NCBI GenBank assembly: GCA_947588965.1
Contig: CANQAN010000003.1
Span: 62,001-126,000 of the forward strand
Reading direction: 5' to 3'
From: an uncultured Helicobacteraceae bacterium
Lineage (GTDB): Bacteria > Campylobacterota > Campylobacteria > Campylobacterales > Helicobacteraceae
DNA length: 64,000 nt
Part shown: one piece after another, positions 43,165-57,268 of the stretch
Position numbering within the stretch: the first letter of the stretch is position 1
Layout: every line of letters starts with the position of its first letter
Notes under the pieces: generated by a model
Told to the model about the DNA's origin: nothing
Seen by the model: only the letters and a program-made list of their open reading frames with translations
Database searches by the model: none
Position numbers and translations under genes: made by a program

Positions 43165-46100
43165 TTAATTGACTTCAATTTCCTCCAAATTCTTTTGCAA
43201 AGCAAGGGTTTTCTCAAGCACTTTACAGATATTAAGTAAATGCATGGTTTCATCTTTTGACATTTCGTAATCTTTGCGGTATTTTAAAAAGGATTTAATC
43301 ACTTCATAACCTCCTATTTTAAACTCCATTATTTCTTTGCTCACGCCTTTAATCACCAAATTTTCATTTAAATAAAGCTTGTTTTCTCTCCACCTTTCTT
43401 TCACAGCTTCAATTTTAAGACTCTGCTTTTGTTTTTCATCTAAAAAGTCCAAAGTTATTTTTGAATCTTGTGGAATTGTCTTAAAAAGATGGAGGTCTAA
43501 AAGCTCTTTTCCGTATTTTATCAATGCATTAAAACTTTCTAAATCCACTTCAAAATTTATGCGAGGAAAACCGCTTTTTAGGTATTCTAAGTAGTTTTTG
43601 CGGTAGTTTGGATTGAATAAATTCGCATAAATAAAGGCTAAGATGTCTTCGGGACTTTTGTCTTTTAAGCGTTCATTGTTTTTGCAAAAATCTTTAAAAT
43701 TTTGAGTGAAATTAGGAACTTTTTCTAATTCTTGCAAATGCTCACCTAAAGTGCTTTCATAGCGATAAAGTGGGGCAATATAGGTTTCAGAACCTGTATT
43801 TTTACCCCCAAGACTTCTATCCGCAATCGTATTGAGGGCTAAACCATAGTCAAAATTTGGATTGAGAGTTGTTTTAGGAAAACAAAGCCCTAAATTTTCA
43901 CCCCACAAAAAATGTTGCATTGTATCATAGCAAGGTCTGCCTAAGAAACCCTGCTTACTTGTATAATAAGTATAACGAAAATCAAAGGGACGATAGGCGA
44001 TTTTTTGAATTTTCCCCTCCATTTTAACCACGCATTCCTTAGCTTTACAAACCTGCCAACCTCCTGAATCTTCAAGTTTATAGTGGTCTTTAAGCTGTGA
44101 AATTTCTAAATTTTTAAAATTTTCTAAAGTTTCTTTTAAACTATTTATGTTAAGATGAATACAAATTTTGTCTCTTAATGCTGAAATTCCACTACTAAAA
44201 TTTTCAAATATTGTTTTACAATCTCCTAAAGCCTTATCCTCTGCCAAAGCCCAAAAATTTTCATATTCTTTGTCCTCTAAATTCTTAGGCACAAACCAAA
44301 AATAAGGCTCTTGGGGTGTTAATTCTTGCCATTTTATGGACTTTAAGCCCTTTTCTTTGAGTTCATTGAGTAGGGCTAGTTTGTCTTTTTTAGAAAAGAT
44401 TTGATTTTCTAAGCTTGAATGATAATACAATTTTGCCCCCGTGCTGTGCTCTTCTTTGTATTTGACAAAGAGTGAAATGCAAACGCCCACGCGAATGTCA
44501 AAAATATTTTTATCCTCCTTAGGCTCTTTATCGCTTCCGTGAAGATTGAGTATGTAAATTTCATCAAAGCTTTTATAGAGACTCTCTCGCATTTTTCGGT
44601 GTGTGCGTCCGCTTAAAAAAGAATTGTTTGTGATGAAGCCTAAAAGTCCTTTTTGATGTTCAAAAAGAGAATCTTGCCTTTGTTGTTCAAGCAGTTTCCA
44701 CTGGGCAAAGCGTATGAATTTGATATAATCATCATCTAAATTAAGCTTTGTTTCATTTAAGCCCTCTTTGTAGCTTTGGAGCAGGTCTAAAATTTCTTTG
44801 CCTTTATTTTTGCTTTTAGCATTGTAGGGAGGATTGCCTAAAATGACAAGCAGATTTTGAGAATACTTGACGTCTCGGGCTTGTTTCCATTCCTCATCAA
44901 GATGTTCTAGGGGCATGTCTAATTGATGATTTGCTGTATTTTCTAAATCTAAGGTGTTATTGAGAAAAATTTTCAAATCATTTTCATCAAAATTTGTAAA
45001 ACCTCGCTTTTTAAGAATCAAAGAAAGCTTTAATCTCGCAACAATATAAGCCACAAAAGAGAGTTCAAAACCATAAATGTCTTTTAAAAATTTATCCTTA
45101 ATTGTCGCGTGTTCAAGGGCTTTTATATTTTCTTCTTTTAAAATTTTTTCAAAAACACAAGCAAGGAAACTCCCCGTTCCTGTCGCAAAATCAAGCACTT
45201 TGACACCCTCATCAGCAAAGCCTTTGCTTTTATTGAATTTATCTTTTAAAAATGTGTGCAAACTTGAAACAATCATCTCTACAACTTCTTTTGGTGTGTA
45301 AAAAACTCCGCCTTCTTTACGCTTTTGAGTGGCTCTTAACTCATCGTAGGATTTTAAAAAATCCTCATAAAGATAGATGCAAATGTCCTCAAGCTCTGTG
45401 TTTAGCATTTTGCAAAGTTCGCTTTTGTCAATTAAAGCGAGGGTTTTCTTCACATTTTCAAGGACATAAACAATATCTTTAGGTATGTCAAAAGAGGGCA
45501 GTGCAAAATAAATGAATTCAATCAAAGTTTTAAATTGACTCGGCAGGAGTTTGATGAATTCATCTGTTGCAATTCTCTCTTTTTTTGTGTCTTGTTCTAA
45601 TTCTACAAAAGAAACAAACATTCCATAAACGATACTTTGAGCTATAATATCGCAAAAATCAAGCTCACTGAATTCAATCTTTTGCATTCCTTTAAAAGTG
45701 TCAAATGTGCGTTGAAAAAATCTGTAAAAGGAATGTCCTTTGATGAGTGTGTTTTTAGCCTCTTGCCTTTGTTTTTCTTGCTTGTAAGCTTCATTTAATG
45801 AATAGCTCAAATAAAAGCTTTGAGAGCTTAGAATTTTCACAAATTCATCTTTGGTTTTAATCGTTGTATGCGTGTCGTTAAAAAATTTTTCTATAAGTTC
45901 TTTAAATTTTAAAAGCCTCTGCGAGAAATCATCAAAAAGGTCTTCATTTGCGTTTAATTCATCATTAAATAATTCTACCTCTTCTACAATCTTATCAAAA
46001 GAAAAAAGGATAAATTTTTTGTAATTTGTGAGTATGATATTAGGTGAAATGCTTAGGTATTTATCAAGTTGAGAGCTTTTGATGTGTTTGTTTAAATTCT

Positions 46101-46377
46101 CTGTGATGTTCTTGCATTCTACAAAGCCGATTAAATTTTCATAGCTTAGTTCATCTTCTTTGTCTATGGTTTTATAAACCTTAAAATCGGGTCTTATATG
46201 CCCCTGATTCTTTTCACTTTGAGCTTCTTGTATGAGTTTTGTGCCTTTGGGCTTTAAGGCTTTGAGACAATTTTCTAAGGGAGTGCGGAAGGAAAGTTCA
46301 TTGTATTTTTTACTCTCATAAAGCTCTTTAAGTTCTTTTTGGTAAATTTCTAATTGTTCTTTGTAAATTTCATTCAA
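43165..46377 (-). CDS. Type IIG restriction-modification enzyme: PD-ExK nuclease + N6-adenine MTase + type-ISP-like C-terminal specificity domain
   Basis: 1070 aa intact; HIRPDFKVY...LIGFVECKN; KVLDFATGTGSFLACVFEKIL; VILGNPPYNAKSKNKG; no helicase motifs seen. Confidence 0.87.
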   Translation of the reverse strand: MNEIYKEQLEIYQKELKELYESKKYNELSFRTPLENCLKALKPKGTKLIQEAQSEKNQGHIRPDFKVYKTIDKEDELSYENLIGFVECKNITENLNKHIKSSQLDKYLSISPNIILTNYKKFILFSFDKIVEEVELFNDELNANEDLFDDFSQRLLKFKELIEKFFNDTHTTIKTKDEFVKILSSQSFYLSYSLNEAYKQEKQRQEAKNTLIKGHSFYRFFQRTFDTFKGMQKIEFSELDFCDIIAQSIVYGMFVSFVELEQDTKKERIATDEFIKLLPSQFKTLIEFIYFALPSFDIPKDIVYVLENVKKTLALIDKSELCKMLNTELEDICIYLYEDFLKSYDELRATQKRKEGGVFYTPKEVVEMIVSSLHTFLKDKFNKSKGFADEGVKVLDFATGTGSFLACVFEKILKEENIKALEHATIKDKFLKDIYGFELSFVAYIVARLKLSLILKKRGFTNFDENDLKIFLNNTLDLENTANHQLDMPLEHLDEEWKQARDVKYSQNLLVILGNPPYNAKSKNKGKEILDLLQSYKEGLNETKLNLDDDYIKFIRFAQWKLLEQQRQDSLFEHQKGLLGFITNNSFLSGRTHRKMRESLYKSFDEIYILNLHGSDKEPKEDKNIFDIRVGVCISLFVKYKEEHSTGAKLYYHSSLENQIFSKKDKLALLNELKEKGLKSIKWQELTPQEPYFWFVPKNLEDKEYENFWALAEDKALGDCKTIFENFSSGISALRDKICIHLNINSLKETLENFKNLEISQLKDHYKLEDSGGWQVCKAKECVVKMEGKIQKIAYRPFDFRYTYYTSKQGFLGRPCYDTMQHFLWGENLGLCFPKTTLNPNFDYGLALNTIADRSLGGKNTGSETYIAPLYRYESTLGEHLQELEKVPNFTQNFKDFCKNNERLKDKSPEDILAFIYANLFNPNYRKNYLEYLKSGFPRINFEVDLESFNALIKYGKELLDLHLFKTIPQDSKITLDFLDEKQKQSLKIEAVKERWRENKLYLNENLVIKGVSKEIMEFKIGGYEVIKSFLKYRKDYEMSKDETMHLLNICKVLEKTLALQKNLEEIEVN

Positions 46378-46464
46378 TTTCAGTCCTTTAGTGGTATTAC
46401 TCCGAGTTCTTAAATTTTATCAAAAATTCATTTCATTAGGAATATTGATTTTTTAAAAAGCTCT

Positions 46465-47390
46465 TTAATCATCTACAAATCCAGAATCCGCAAGGAGTTG
46501 AAAAATATGCGATTTGCCTATGTGTCTGCAACCATTTGTTGCTAAGGAGCTGTATTTGTTCCAATCAGCTTTTAAAAAGATTCTATTAAGCCTTTGTTTT
46601 GGAGCGTTTTGTGCATAAATAATCGCCACACCACTTTTATATTTAACTTCTGAAAAATCTTTTACCACAGAATTTTCTTTAAAAAAGGTGGAAGATAGAT
46701 AAAAATTAGGTTTTTTGTGAAAAATCCACTCCTTGCCACATTCGCGATTTTTTGCAAGAGACACGGTAACGACCTTGAGAATCTTTGCAAAAGGTTCTTG
46801 CTTTTCTTTTTGTCTGTACCAGCTGAATTCATTTTTTGGATTTTTATAATTTTTGCTCCAAATTTGAAAGCAGGTTTTCACATCTTTGTCTTTACCATTG
46901 CTAAGATAAAACGCATTGTGAGGCAGGGTCTCTTCATAGAGCAGATGAAAGTCTCTCACGCGATAGCGGATTGAGCCTTTGCCTAAACTTTGGAAAAACA
47001 TAGGTAAAATGAAAGCGACAAAATCAGCGTTTTGAGAATGATTGATAAATTCTAAAGCTAAAACGCCACGATGACCAAAAGGGGGATTGCCTATGACAAT
47101 GAGCGGTTTTTTGGGTAATTTAAATTCCAAATAATTCAACTCTAAGGTATCAAAAGCGGTTTTATGAATGTCAATTCCTATTCTTTTTTTTGGTAAAAGT
47201 TTATAGAAACAACCATCGCCGACACTTGGTTCAAGCCAAGTGAATTTTTCTAAATTTTCATATTGAGAAATAATCTCTTTGGTCTTTTCAAAAAGAATTT
47301 TTGAAATTTCGGGCTTTGTGAAATACTCATCAAGGACATTGCCTTGATTTTTACGCATAGAGCCACCATTAACATATTTTAACGTATGCA

Positions 47391-47391
<1 letters not shown>
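46465..47391 (-). CDS. N6-adenine DNA methyltransferase-like protein, apparently without its own nuclease
   Basis: FTWLEPSVGDGCFYKLLP, PLIVIGNPPFGHRGVLALEFI. Confidence 0.7.
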
Positions 47392-50794
<3,403 letters not shown>

Positions 50795-50820
50795 AGGAAC
50801 TCCTTATTATTATGAAAATT

Positions 50821-50930
50821 TAGTCGTAGTAGTAGGGGAGTTGAATTTTTGAATAACTCCTGCAAACTTCCAAATTTATGACTTTCTGGGCGTGAATAAC
50901 TTTGCGTTAATTTTCACATAAATTCACTAT
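50821..50930. promoter_or_regulatory. Candidate oriC2: DnaA-box cluster and TAG-trio tract downstream of dnaA
   Basis: GTGAATAAC 50892-50900, TTTTCACAT 50911-50919, AAATTCACT 50920-50928; TAGTCGTAGTAGTAG at 50821-50835 beside GGGG. Confidence 0.6.
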
Positions 50931-50966
50931 TTTAGCAAAAGTTTGTTTTTATTGTATTTAAAGATT

Positions 50967-52271
50967 CTATTTTATTTTGTTTTTTATTTCTTCTACAGTG
51001 GTTTTGAAATTTTCATTTTCGTTGATTTCATGCTGAATGCTTTTCATGGCCTTGCTTACAGTGCTGTGATCTTTCATACCAAAGACATTGGCAAGATAGG
51101 GCATAGAGTTTGGCGTGAGCACTCTTGCGAGGTAAATGGCGACTTTGCGCGCTGTGGCGATAGTTTTTGAGCGATTCTTGCTTTTGAGATCGGACGGTTT
51201 GATGTTGTAGTACCGTGCTACAGTGTTAATGATGCTGTCCATATCGATGCTTTCTTTGGATTCCTTAATGTATTCTTTCAAGATATTTTTGACAAATTCT
51301 AGGTTGATTTCTTGAATGTTTGTCACATTCATAGAAAAATTGAGTTTCACCAAAACACCCTCAATTTCACGAATGTTATCATTAATGTTTGCGGCAATGA
51401 AATAAATGATTTCATCATTGAGATGGATTCCATCAAGCTGACACTTTGTGCGGATGATGTTGATTTTCATCTCTAACTCTGGGGGTTGAATGTCTGCTAG
51501 AACTCCTGCTGAAAAACGCGCTCTAAGACGCTCTTCTAGCCCTTTCATATCCTTTGGAGGTCTGTCTGAAGTGAGTACGATTTGTTTGTTGTTTTCTTTT
51601 AGCTCATTGAAAGTGTGGAAAAATTCCTCTTGAATTTGTTCTTTTCCGTTTAGAAATTGAATGTCATCAATAAGCAAATAATCACAAGCACGGTATTTCT
51701 CGCGGAATTTTTCCATTGTGTTGTTGCGGATATGAAACAAAAAATCATTTAAAAATTGCTCACTTGTTGAGTAAATCACATTTTTGCCCATATCGACATT
51801 AGCATTGCCAATAGCATTGAGCAAATGCGTTTTGCCAAGTCCTGTGTTTCCGTAAATAATGGCTGGATTATAGGCTGTGCCTTGTTTTTTTGCAACACTT
51901 TTTGCAACATCAAAAGCAAATTTATTAGAGGCTCCCACGACAAAAGATGAAAAAGTGAAAGAGGGATTCAAGTTTGTTGTGTTACTGATTTTACGCACAA
52001 TACTCTTGTTTTCTTTTCTTTTGCTTGGATTTGCCACTTCAATAATGACTTCGGGTTTGATGCCATTGTGGATTTCAAAAAAGTGCGCTATTTTTTGGAG
52101 ATATTTTGTTTTTACCCAACTTGCGATAAAAACATTGGGCGCATTGAGTATGATTCTGTCATCACGTGAATATTTTTCATTAAAGGATAGTTGTGCGATA
52201 TAGTTTTCATATTCAAAGGGCGTCATTTCGTCTTTAAGCTCTAAAAGGACTGTGTGCAAGGGATTCTCCAT
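50967..52271 (-). CDS. dnaA: Chromosomal replication initiator DnaA
   Basis: YGNTGLGKTHLLNAIGN, DDIQFLNGKEQIQEEFFHTFN, FGMKDHSTVSKAMKSI domain IV. Confidence 0.99.
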   Translation of the reverse strand: MENPLHTVLLELKDEMTPFEYENYIAQLSFNEKYSRDDRIILNAPNVFIASWVKTKYLQKIAHFFEIHNGIKPEVIIEVANPSKRKENKSIVRKISNTTNLNPSFTFSSFVVGASNKFAFDVAKSVAKKQGTAYNPAIIYGNTGLGKTHLLNAIGNANVDMGKNVIYSTSEQFLNDFLFHIRNNTMEKFREKYRACDYLLIDDIQFLNGKEQIQEEFFHTFNELKENNKQIVLTSDRPPKDMKGLEERLRARFSAGVLADIQPPELEMKINIIRTKCQLDGIHLNDEIIYFIAANINDNIREIEGVLVKLNFSMNVTNIQEINLEFVKNILKEYIKESKESIDMDSIINTVARYYNIKPSDLKSKNRSKTIATARKVAIYLARVLTPNSMPYLANVFGMKDHSTVSKAMKSIQHEINENENFKTTVEEIKNKIK

Positions 52272-52280
52272 AATGATATT

Positions 52281-52430
52281 TTCACAAGTGTTTATATTTT
52301 TTCACATTTTATTCACATCGGTGTGAATATCAGGATTCTAGCTAAGACTTACTAAAATAAAAATTATATCTTAAGCCAACGCATAAGACTTTTAATTTAT
52401 AATCTACGATTTTAGAATGGATGTGAATTT
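52281..52430. promoter_or_regulatory. Candidate oriC1: DnaA-box cluster between dnaA and ruvC
   Basis: TTTTTTCACA 52297-52306, TTTATTCACA 52308-52317, GTGTGAATAT 52321-52330, TGTGAATTT 52422-52430, TTCACA 52281-52286. Confidence 0.7.
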
Positions 52431-52433
52431 AAA

Positions 52434-52919
52434 ATGAATGTTTTAGGAATTGATCCGGGAAGTCGGAATTGTGGCTATGCGGTCGTTCAATTTAAAAAAA
52501 ATGCCACCACCTTGATAGAGGCGGGGTTGATTAAGATTAAAGAAAAGAATCTGCAATATCAGATTTTAGAGTTTGTAGAGGGGATTGATTTGGTGTTAGC
52601 CAACCACAAGATAGATTGCGTGGCTGTTGAAGATATTTTTTATGCCTATAATCCTAAAAGCGTCATAAAACTCGCGCAATTTCGGGGGGCCTTGAGCCTA
52701 AAGATTCTGCAAGAAATAGGAAATTTCGCAGAATACACGCCCTTGCAGATTAAAAAATCCCTCACAGGCAATGGAAAGGCAAGCAAAGAGCAAGTTGCCT
52801 TTATGGTGAAGCGCCTCTTAGGGCTTAGGGGAGAGATTAAACCCCTAGATGTCACCGATGCGATCGCGGTGGCCATCACACACATACAACGTTTGAAGTT
52901 TAACACAAGGGGACAATGA
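52434..52919 (+). CDS. ruvC: Holliday junction endodeoxyribonuclease
   Basis: [45 protein letters not shown]. Confidence 0.97.
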   Translation: MNVLGIDPGSRNCGYAVVQFKKNATTLIEAGLIKIKEKNLQYQILEFVEGIDLVLANHKIDCVAVEDIFYAYNPKSVIKLAQFRGALSLKILQEIGNFAEYTPLQIKKSLTGNGKASKEQVAFMVKRLLGLRGEIKPLDVTDAIAVAITHIQRLKFNTRGQ

Positions 52920-53545
52920 TGAAAGTGGAATTATTGCATTATATGGATTTGAAAATTTGCTCTCACGCGATAAGGACTTGTTGGCAGAGTTTTGAAAAAG
53001 GCGATGAGGGTGGAGAAAAGGACAGAGAACTCATTTTAAGGGTGGGGAACAAACTCAAACACGCTTCAACGCTAGAGCATTTGCATTATAGTTTCTACAT
53101 TCAAGGCATATCAAGGGCTTGTTTGCAGGAGTTAGCACGACATAGAATCGCATCTTTGAGTGTCAAAAGTACGCGCTACACACTCAAAGAGCTCAAGGAA
53201 GAGGAATCTTTCTTGCCCTTTAGCCCTGATAACCTCCAAAGAGCGGAGAGATTTTTGGTCTTCACAGAAAATCAAGCCGTCAATGAAGCCTCCATCTATG
53301 CGCTAGAAAATCTAAGAAAACTGCTTGTTACAAACATTGGCAACGACCTTGCAAAGTTTGCCATGCCAGAATCTTATAAGACAGAGCTGACTTGGAGTAT
53401 CAATGCAAGGAGTCTGCAAAATTTCTTTGCTCTAAGGACTTCAAGCTCTGCGCTTTGGGAGATTCGCAATTTAGCGCACTCAATCTTTGAATCCCTGCCA
53501 GAGGATCACCAATTCATCTTTAATGATTTTATCGCGCATGAATGA
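52916..53545 (+). CDS. thyX: FAD-dependent thymidylate synthase
   Basis: [22 protein letters not shown] (RHR...S motif). Confidence 0.95.
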   Translation: MMKVELLHYMDLKICSHAIRTCWQSFEKGDEGGEKDRELILRVGNKLKHASTLEHLHYSFYIQGISRACLQELARHRIASLSVKSTRYTLKELKEEESFLPFSPDNLQRAERFLVFTENQAVNEASIYALENLRKLLVTNIGNDLAKFAMPESYKTELTWSINARSLQNFFALRTSSSALWEIRNLAHSIFESLPEDHQFIFNDFIAHE

Positions 53546-55715
53546 GTTTTTGAATCTCTTATCAAATGGAATCACGCTTGACTTCAAACTTTCGGAATCT
53601 TTCAAGGAGATTCTAGCCTTACTTCAACGCAAACAAGCCCTAAGAGTGCGCAAAGGACGTTATTTTTTATGCAAGGATTTTTGCATTGGTCGCTTAGAGT
53701 TTGTGCGCAATGGGGGCGGGTTTGTGATTCCTCTTTTGAAAGAAAAATCCCCCCATTGGCGCATTAAAAGGGAATTTCTAAGGGGCGCACAGCACGGCGA
53801 CATTGTCCTAGCACAAACCCTAGAGCAACATAAAAGCACAAAAAAAACAAGAGATTCCACAAAACATTCTGCAAAGATCATTCATATCTTAGAGTCAAGA
53901 GAGCAGAATGTTTTGTGTTATTTAGAAAAATACCCCTCAAATTGTATGGCCGTATCGATTCCCAATGAGATTCCCTACAAAATCAAAGCCTCTCAAAAGT
54001 CTCTCAAAACACTTCCTGCAAACACAATCTTAAGGCTCAATCCACAAAATGGAGAGATTCTAGAAATCTTAGGCACACTAGAAGATCCAAAGATGGATGA
54101 GATTCTGACACTCAAACTCTATAACAAAAGCGAGACATTTTCCCTCGCTGCAGAGCTTGAAGCTGCGAGTTTCAAAGAGGTGCGCTTGAATCATTTCAAA
54201 GAGCGCGTGGATTTCACGCATTTGCCCTTTTGTGTCATTGATCCCGTTAATGCCAAAGATCACGATGATGCGGTGTATTTTGATGCGCAAAATTCCACGC
54301 TCTATGTTGCGATCGCCGATGTGAGCTATTATGTCAAGGAAAATTCCGCATTAGATCAAGAAGCACAGAGACGTTGTTTTAGCATTTATTTCCCGCACAA
54401 AGCGATTCCTATGCTGCCACGAGCCTTAAGCGAGAATCTCTGTTCATTAAAAGAGAATCATTTGCGCCTTGCGATGGTGTGGAAAATGCGTTTGCACAGG
54501 CGCACAAAAGTCATCTTAGAGAGTGCGTTGTTTGAGGCAGTGATTAAAGTGCGACAAAAGCTCTCTTATGATGAGGTTGATGACTTTTTCACACAGGGCA
54601 GAAGTCGGAATCTCAAGCCCGTTGTGCGCACCATGTTGCAAGACTTAAAAGAACTTGCACAACAATTGCATAAAAAGCGCGTACAAAATGGATTTGACTT
54701 TGTCAATGATGCGAGTGTTATGGAATTAGACTACAATCTTGAGCTTAAGGGATTGAAAGCAGAGCCACGTACTTTGAGCCATCAAATCGTAGAGGAATGT
54801 ATGCTTCTTGCAAACAAGCAAAGCGCGACACTGCAAACGCAAAAAACGGCGCAGAATGACACGCATTTGAAGCTTGGAATCTATCGTGTACATGGCGCAC
54901 CTAAGAGGGAGAGAATCAGAGAGTTGTTTGCAGAACTTAAGCTGTTAAAACTCTGGCAAAAAAGGATTCCACAAGATTTTCATCGTGCCATTTGTGCTGT
55001 GCAGACGAAGGCGCGGGAATTAGGCATAGAAGCAGAGGTGGATAAGCTCATTATTAAAGCCATGCAACAGGCCTTTTATGCAAGTCATAACATCGGGCAT
55101 TTTGGATTGGGATTTAAGGAGTACAGCCATTTTACCTCGCCAATTAGGCGCTATAGCGATTTGGTTTTGCACAGAATCCTTAAGGCAAAGATTCGACTCC
55201 AGAAATCCAAGCTTGAATCTCTGCCACAGATTTGCGATCAAGTGAGCCAAAGAGAGCGTGAAGTTGCAAAAATTGAATTAGAATTTAAGGATCGCAAATT
55301 TGCACGATTTTTGCAAAAGAGAATCGGACAATCTTACTTTGGAATCATTACAGGTTCAAGGAAGCAAGGGCTTGTGACATTGATAGAATCTCCCCTGCAA
55401 GGGGCACGTGTGATTTGTCTCAAGGGAAGTGGGGTGAAATATCAAAAAGTGCGCATACAAATCATAGATGTCAATGTCGCAACAGCGAGGATTTATGGCA
55501 GAATCTTAGAGAGTTTCAATGAGGGCTTTGGTGTTGAAAATGAGCAAATGGTGCAATACATACTTGACAAAAAGCATAAAAATAAGCAGAGTAAAGCACA
55601 CAGCGCACAAATGAGCGTAAAAAGGCTTGCAAGAAAAATAGCAAAAGATTCCAAGCACAAACGACAGAAGAAGCATTTTGTTTCAAAGCACAAAAGAGGA
55701 GCAAGAGGTGTATAA
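53538..55715 (+). CDS. rnr: Ribonuclease R/RNB-family exoribonuclease
   Basis: FCVIDPVNAKDHDDAVYFD, HFGLGFKEYSHFTSPIRRYSDLVLHRIL, basic C-terminal tail. Confidence 0.95.
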   Translation: MNEFLNLLSNGITLDFKLSESFKEILALLQRKQALRVRKGRYFLCKDFCIGRLEFVRNGGGFVIPLLKEKSPHWRIKREFLRGAQHGDIVLAQTLEQHKSTKKTRDSTKHSAKIIHILESREQNVLCYLEKYPSNCMAVSIPNEIPYKIKASQKSLKTLPANTILRLNPQNGEILEILGTLEDPKMDEILTLKLYNKSETFSLAAELEAASFKEVRLNHFKERVDFTHLPFCVIDPVNAKDHDDAVYFDAQNSTLYVAIADVSYYVKENSALDQEAQRRCFSIYFPHKAIPMLPRALSENLCSLKENHLRLAMVWKMRLHRRTKVILESALFEAVIKVRQKLSYDEVDDFFTQGRSRNLKPVVRTMLQDLKELAQQLHKKRVQNGFDFVNDASVMELDYNLELKGLKAEPRTLSHQIVEECMLLANKQSATLQTQKTAQNDTHLKLGIYRVHGAPKRERIRELFAELKLLKLWQKRIPQDFHRAICAVQTKARELGIEAEVDKLIIKAMQQAFYASHNIGHFGLGFKEYSHFTSPIRRYSDLVLHRILKAKIRLQKSKLESLPQICDQVSQREREVAKIELEFKDRKFARFLQKRIGQSYFGIITGSRKQGLVTLIESPLQGARVICLKGSGVKYQKVRIQIIDVNVATARIYGRILESFNEGFGVENEQMVQYILDKKHKNKQSKAHSAQMSVKRLARKIAKDSKHKRQKKHFVSKHKRGARGV

Positions 55716-56745
55716 GAGAGAGCTTGATGAAAAATTGAAAAAAAAGACTCCCATGCACGCGGTGTTTTTGTATGGGGCGGATGCCTTTTTAATCGGATAT
55801 TATGGCAACAAAATTGCACAAAATTTGCTAGAATCTGGTTGCGAAAAACACAGCTTCTATTTCAGTGAATTTGACTTTTCAAGTGCGCTTGGATATTTTT
55901 CTCAAGGCTCTCTCTTTGGGGGTGCGGCTTTGGTGTGGGTGAAAATAGACAAAAAGATCCCAAAAAAGCAACTTGATGCGCTTTTAGAAGCTTTGCTTAA
56001 GGCGCAGGGTGGATTCCTTATTCTTGAATTCTATCAAGCAGAAAACAAAAGCGATGCGGAATATATGTCCGATGCAAAGTCTATGCTTGTGAGCTTTCCT
56101 AAAAGTTTAGAAAAAGAGGGTGTGTTTTCTGTGCGCTTCTTTCGCGCAAATGCCAATGAATCTGTGGGGATTCTAAGGGAATTTGCCCAGACCTTGAATC
56201 TCCAAATTCCCGATTTCTTGCTTCAAAAAATCCTTGAACAACAAAATTTTGATCTGGGCTTGAGTGTCGCGGAATTGCGCAAATACAGCATATTTGGACA
56301 AGAAATCAATGCGCAAATTATAGAGAGCGTCGGTTATGGCTTGGGACGCATTTCTTTAGAAAGCATACTTGATTTGCTCTTTGACAAGAGGCTTTTTGAC
56401 AAAAGAGGATTCAAGGAAAATGAATCTTTGAAAATTGAGCAATTTTTAGAGCAGGGCTTTGAGGAAATGGAATTAGTCCGAGAGATGCAAAAATATTTTT
56501 TCACATTATTTCTATTTACAAGCCATATTCGGAGTTGTAACAACAACTTAGAAGAGGTCTTGCATTATAAGCCACCCAAAGATGTGTTAGAAAAACGTGG
56601 CAGATTGGCAGGGCGCATAGGCTATGCGCAATATGAGGAGATTTTTAACTTTTTAAACACTTGGCATGAGGATGTGATGTGTGGGAGAAACAAGGGAAAT
56701 GGACTTTTGGAAGTTTTAATAAAAATTCAAGCAATTTTAAAGTAG
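55708..56745 (+). CDS. holA: DNA polymerase III delta subunit
   Basis: HAVFLYGADAFLIGYYGNKIAQNL; order rnr-holA-rpsF-ssb-rpsR; GTG start with AGGAGC SD (ORF track starts at TTG 55678). Confidence 0.8.
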   Translation: MYKRELDEKLKKKTPMHAVFLYGADAFLIGYYGNKIAQNLLESGCEKHSFYFSEFDFSSALGYFSQGSLFGGAALVWVKIDKKIPKKQLDALLEALLKAQGGFLILEFYQAENKSDAEYMSDAKSMLVSFPKSLEKEGVFSVRFFRANANESVGILREFAQTLNLQIPDFLLQKILEQQNFDLGLSVAELRKYSIFGQEINAQIIESVGYGLGRISLESILDLLFDKRLFDKRGFKENESLKIEQFLEQGFEEMELVREMQKYFFTLFLFTSHIRSCNNNLEEVLHYKPPKDVLEKRGRLAGRIGYAQYEEIFNFLNTWHEDVMCGRNKGNGLLEVLIKIQAILK

Positions 56746-56778
56746 AATCTCAATCCTTTATTTTGTTTTACATTAAGT

Positions 56779-56823
56779 GCGCAATTGCGCCAAATTCCTT
56801 GCTCTTTTGTTTTACAAAAGGGC
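56779..56823 (+). promoter_or_regulatory. Structured rpsF leader with two hairpins
   Basis: Palindrome GCGCAATTGCGC 56779-56790; hairpin GCTCTTTTGT-ttt-ACAAAAGGGC 56801-56823. Confidence 0.5.
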
Positions 56824-56842
56824 AAACCCATAAGGAGAAAAA

Positions 56843-57250
56843 ATGCGTTTTTATGAAACGATGTTTGTGGTTAAATCCACTTTGACACAAGAAGAAATCA
56901 CGCAAAAGATTGATTTTTATAAATCTGTGATTCTTAATAATGGTGGTGAGATTAGTGCGACTTTGGATATGGGAATGCGCAATCTTGCTTATGAGATTAA
57001 GAAAAATAAACGTGGCTACTATTTTGTGATTTATTTTAAGGCAGAGCCAAAGCTGGTTTTAGAGCTTGAACGTTTGTATCGCATTAATGAAGAGATTCTG
57101 CGCTTTATTGTGATTAAATATGAGAGCAAAAAGGAGCAAAGGGCTTGGGAAACTCTCGTTGATCGTGCGATTCATAACAAAAAACCAACCCCCCTAAAGA
57201 GTGCAGAAGAGCCCTCTGGAGAGACTCAAAAAACGCAGCAAGAATCATAG
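56843..57250 (+). CDS. rpsF: 30S ribosomal protein S6
   Basis: [37 protein letters not shown]. Confidence 0.97.
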   Translation: MRFYETMFVVKSTLTQEEITQKIDFYKSVILNNGGEISATLDMGMRNLAYEIKKNKRGYYFVIYFKAEPKLVLELERLYRINEEILRFIVIKYESKKEQRAWETLVDRAIHNKKPTPLKSAEEPSGETQKTQQES

Positions 57251-57268
57251 GCAAAGACGAGGAATCTC

